A DNA stretch of 64,000 nucleotides, from positions 23,266 through 87,265 of the forward strand of contig ONKF01000005.1 of NCBI GenBank assembly GCA_900318335.1, given 5' to 3'. The notes under the pieces were generated by a model. It was not told the origin of the DNA. It searched no databases and worked only from the letters and a program-made list of their open reading frames with translations. Made by a program: the position numbers and the translations under genes. This DNA comes from an uncultured Prevotellaceae bacterium. Its GTDB lineage: Bacteria; Bacteroidota; Bacteroidia; Bacteroidales; Muribaculaceae. Positions 63,906 through 64,000 of this stretch are shown one piece after another (within the stretch, counting starts at the first letter, position 1; each line of letters begins with the position of its first letter).

Positions 63906-64000
63906 ATGGCAACAAAGATCAGATTGCAGCGCCACGGTCACAAGGACTATGCGTTCTATCCCATTGTTATTGCCGATAGCAGGGCACCACGAGATGGTAG
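63906..64000 (+). CDS. rpsP: Ribosomal protein bS16, N-terminal part (runs off the window)
   Basis: A 30S assembly protein. The visible 31 codons give [20 protein letters not shown] then [11 protein letters not shown], the standard bS16 start with the R-L-Q-R-x-G and D-S-R-x-x-R-D-G motifs. The rest lies to the right of the window. It follows the tRNA-Gln terminator; no clear -7 box was found in the 45-nt gap. Confidence 0.95.
   Translation, partial: MATKIRLQRHGHKDYAFYPIVIADSRAPRDG

Overview
The window reads as an ordinary chromosomal segment of a Bacteroidales bacterium of roughly 50% GC, most likely Muribaculaceae or a relative; the family is inference. The phylum evidence is direct: an LpxC-FabZ fusion, DUF4290 and DUF4827 proteins, a GT3-type glycogen synthase, BamA/TamA-like and TamB partners, and many copies of the Bacteroidota -7 promoter element TAnnTTTG. 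No insertion sequence, prophage, CRISPR array or rRNA was seen.

Layout. 1-3115 (minus) is a housekeeping run: tsaB, a DUF4290 gene, rimM, an OmpA-like gene and the start of proS. A threonine aldolase gene and a cytoplasmic GH13 gene diverge around 4.3 kb, followed by prs. 7.3-12.1 kb holds a two-gene secreted locus: a small beta-propeller protein and a 1264-residue cell-wall amidase ending in a dockerin-like domain. Then come lon, luxS-mtnN (AI-2 and SAH recycling), a DUF1893 gene, prfA, an LTA-synthase-like membrane enzyme and a serine hydrolase. 21.1-26.4 kb (plus) carries a B3/B4 protein, a YciO/Sua5-family protein, a thioredoxin-like lipoprotein and the lipid A genes lpxD, lpxC-fabZ and lpxA. 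26.4-31.6 kb (minus) has gyrA and two paralogous TPR proteins. An exonuclease gene, dnaA and an MCE/MlaD gene follow.

35.3-49.8 kb contains aroE, comEC, glmM, an nrnA-DUF4827 pair, a secreted EEP-family enzyme and the tamB/tamA-like pair. 50.1-57 kb carries glycogen phosphorylase, glycogen synthase and dnaK. The right end holds udk-lptB, a metallophosphoesterase-PQQ propeller fusion, a LolC/E-type permease, a frameshifted preA-like gene, tRNA-Gln(CTG) and the start of rpsP.

Themes. Envelope building dominates: lipid A (lpxD/C-fabZ/A), LPS transport (lptB), lipid traffic (MCE, TamB), amino-sugar supply (glmM), lipoprotein release (LolC/E-like) and wall turnover (amidase). Storage glycogen is covered by GT3 synthase, phosphorylase and perhaps the GH13 enzyme. 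The most distinctive features are four genes whose -7 box ends exactly 4 nt before the ATG (predicted leaderless mRNAs), families of short intergenic repeats, a near-identical 30-nt hairpin element at two distant gene ends, the amidase-propeller-dockerin locus, and a 2-nt deletion in a preA-like gene. I saw no clearly new multi-gene system.
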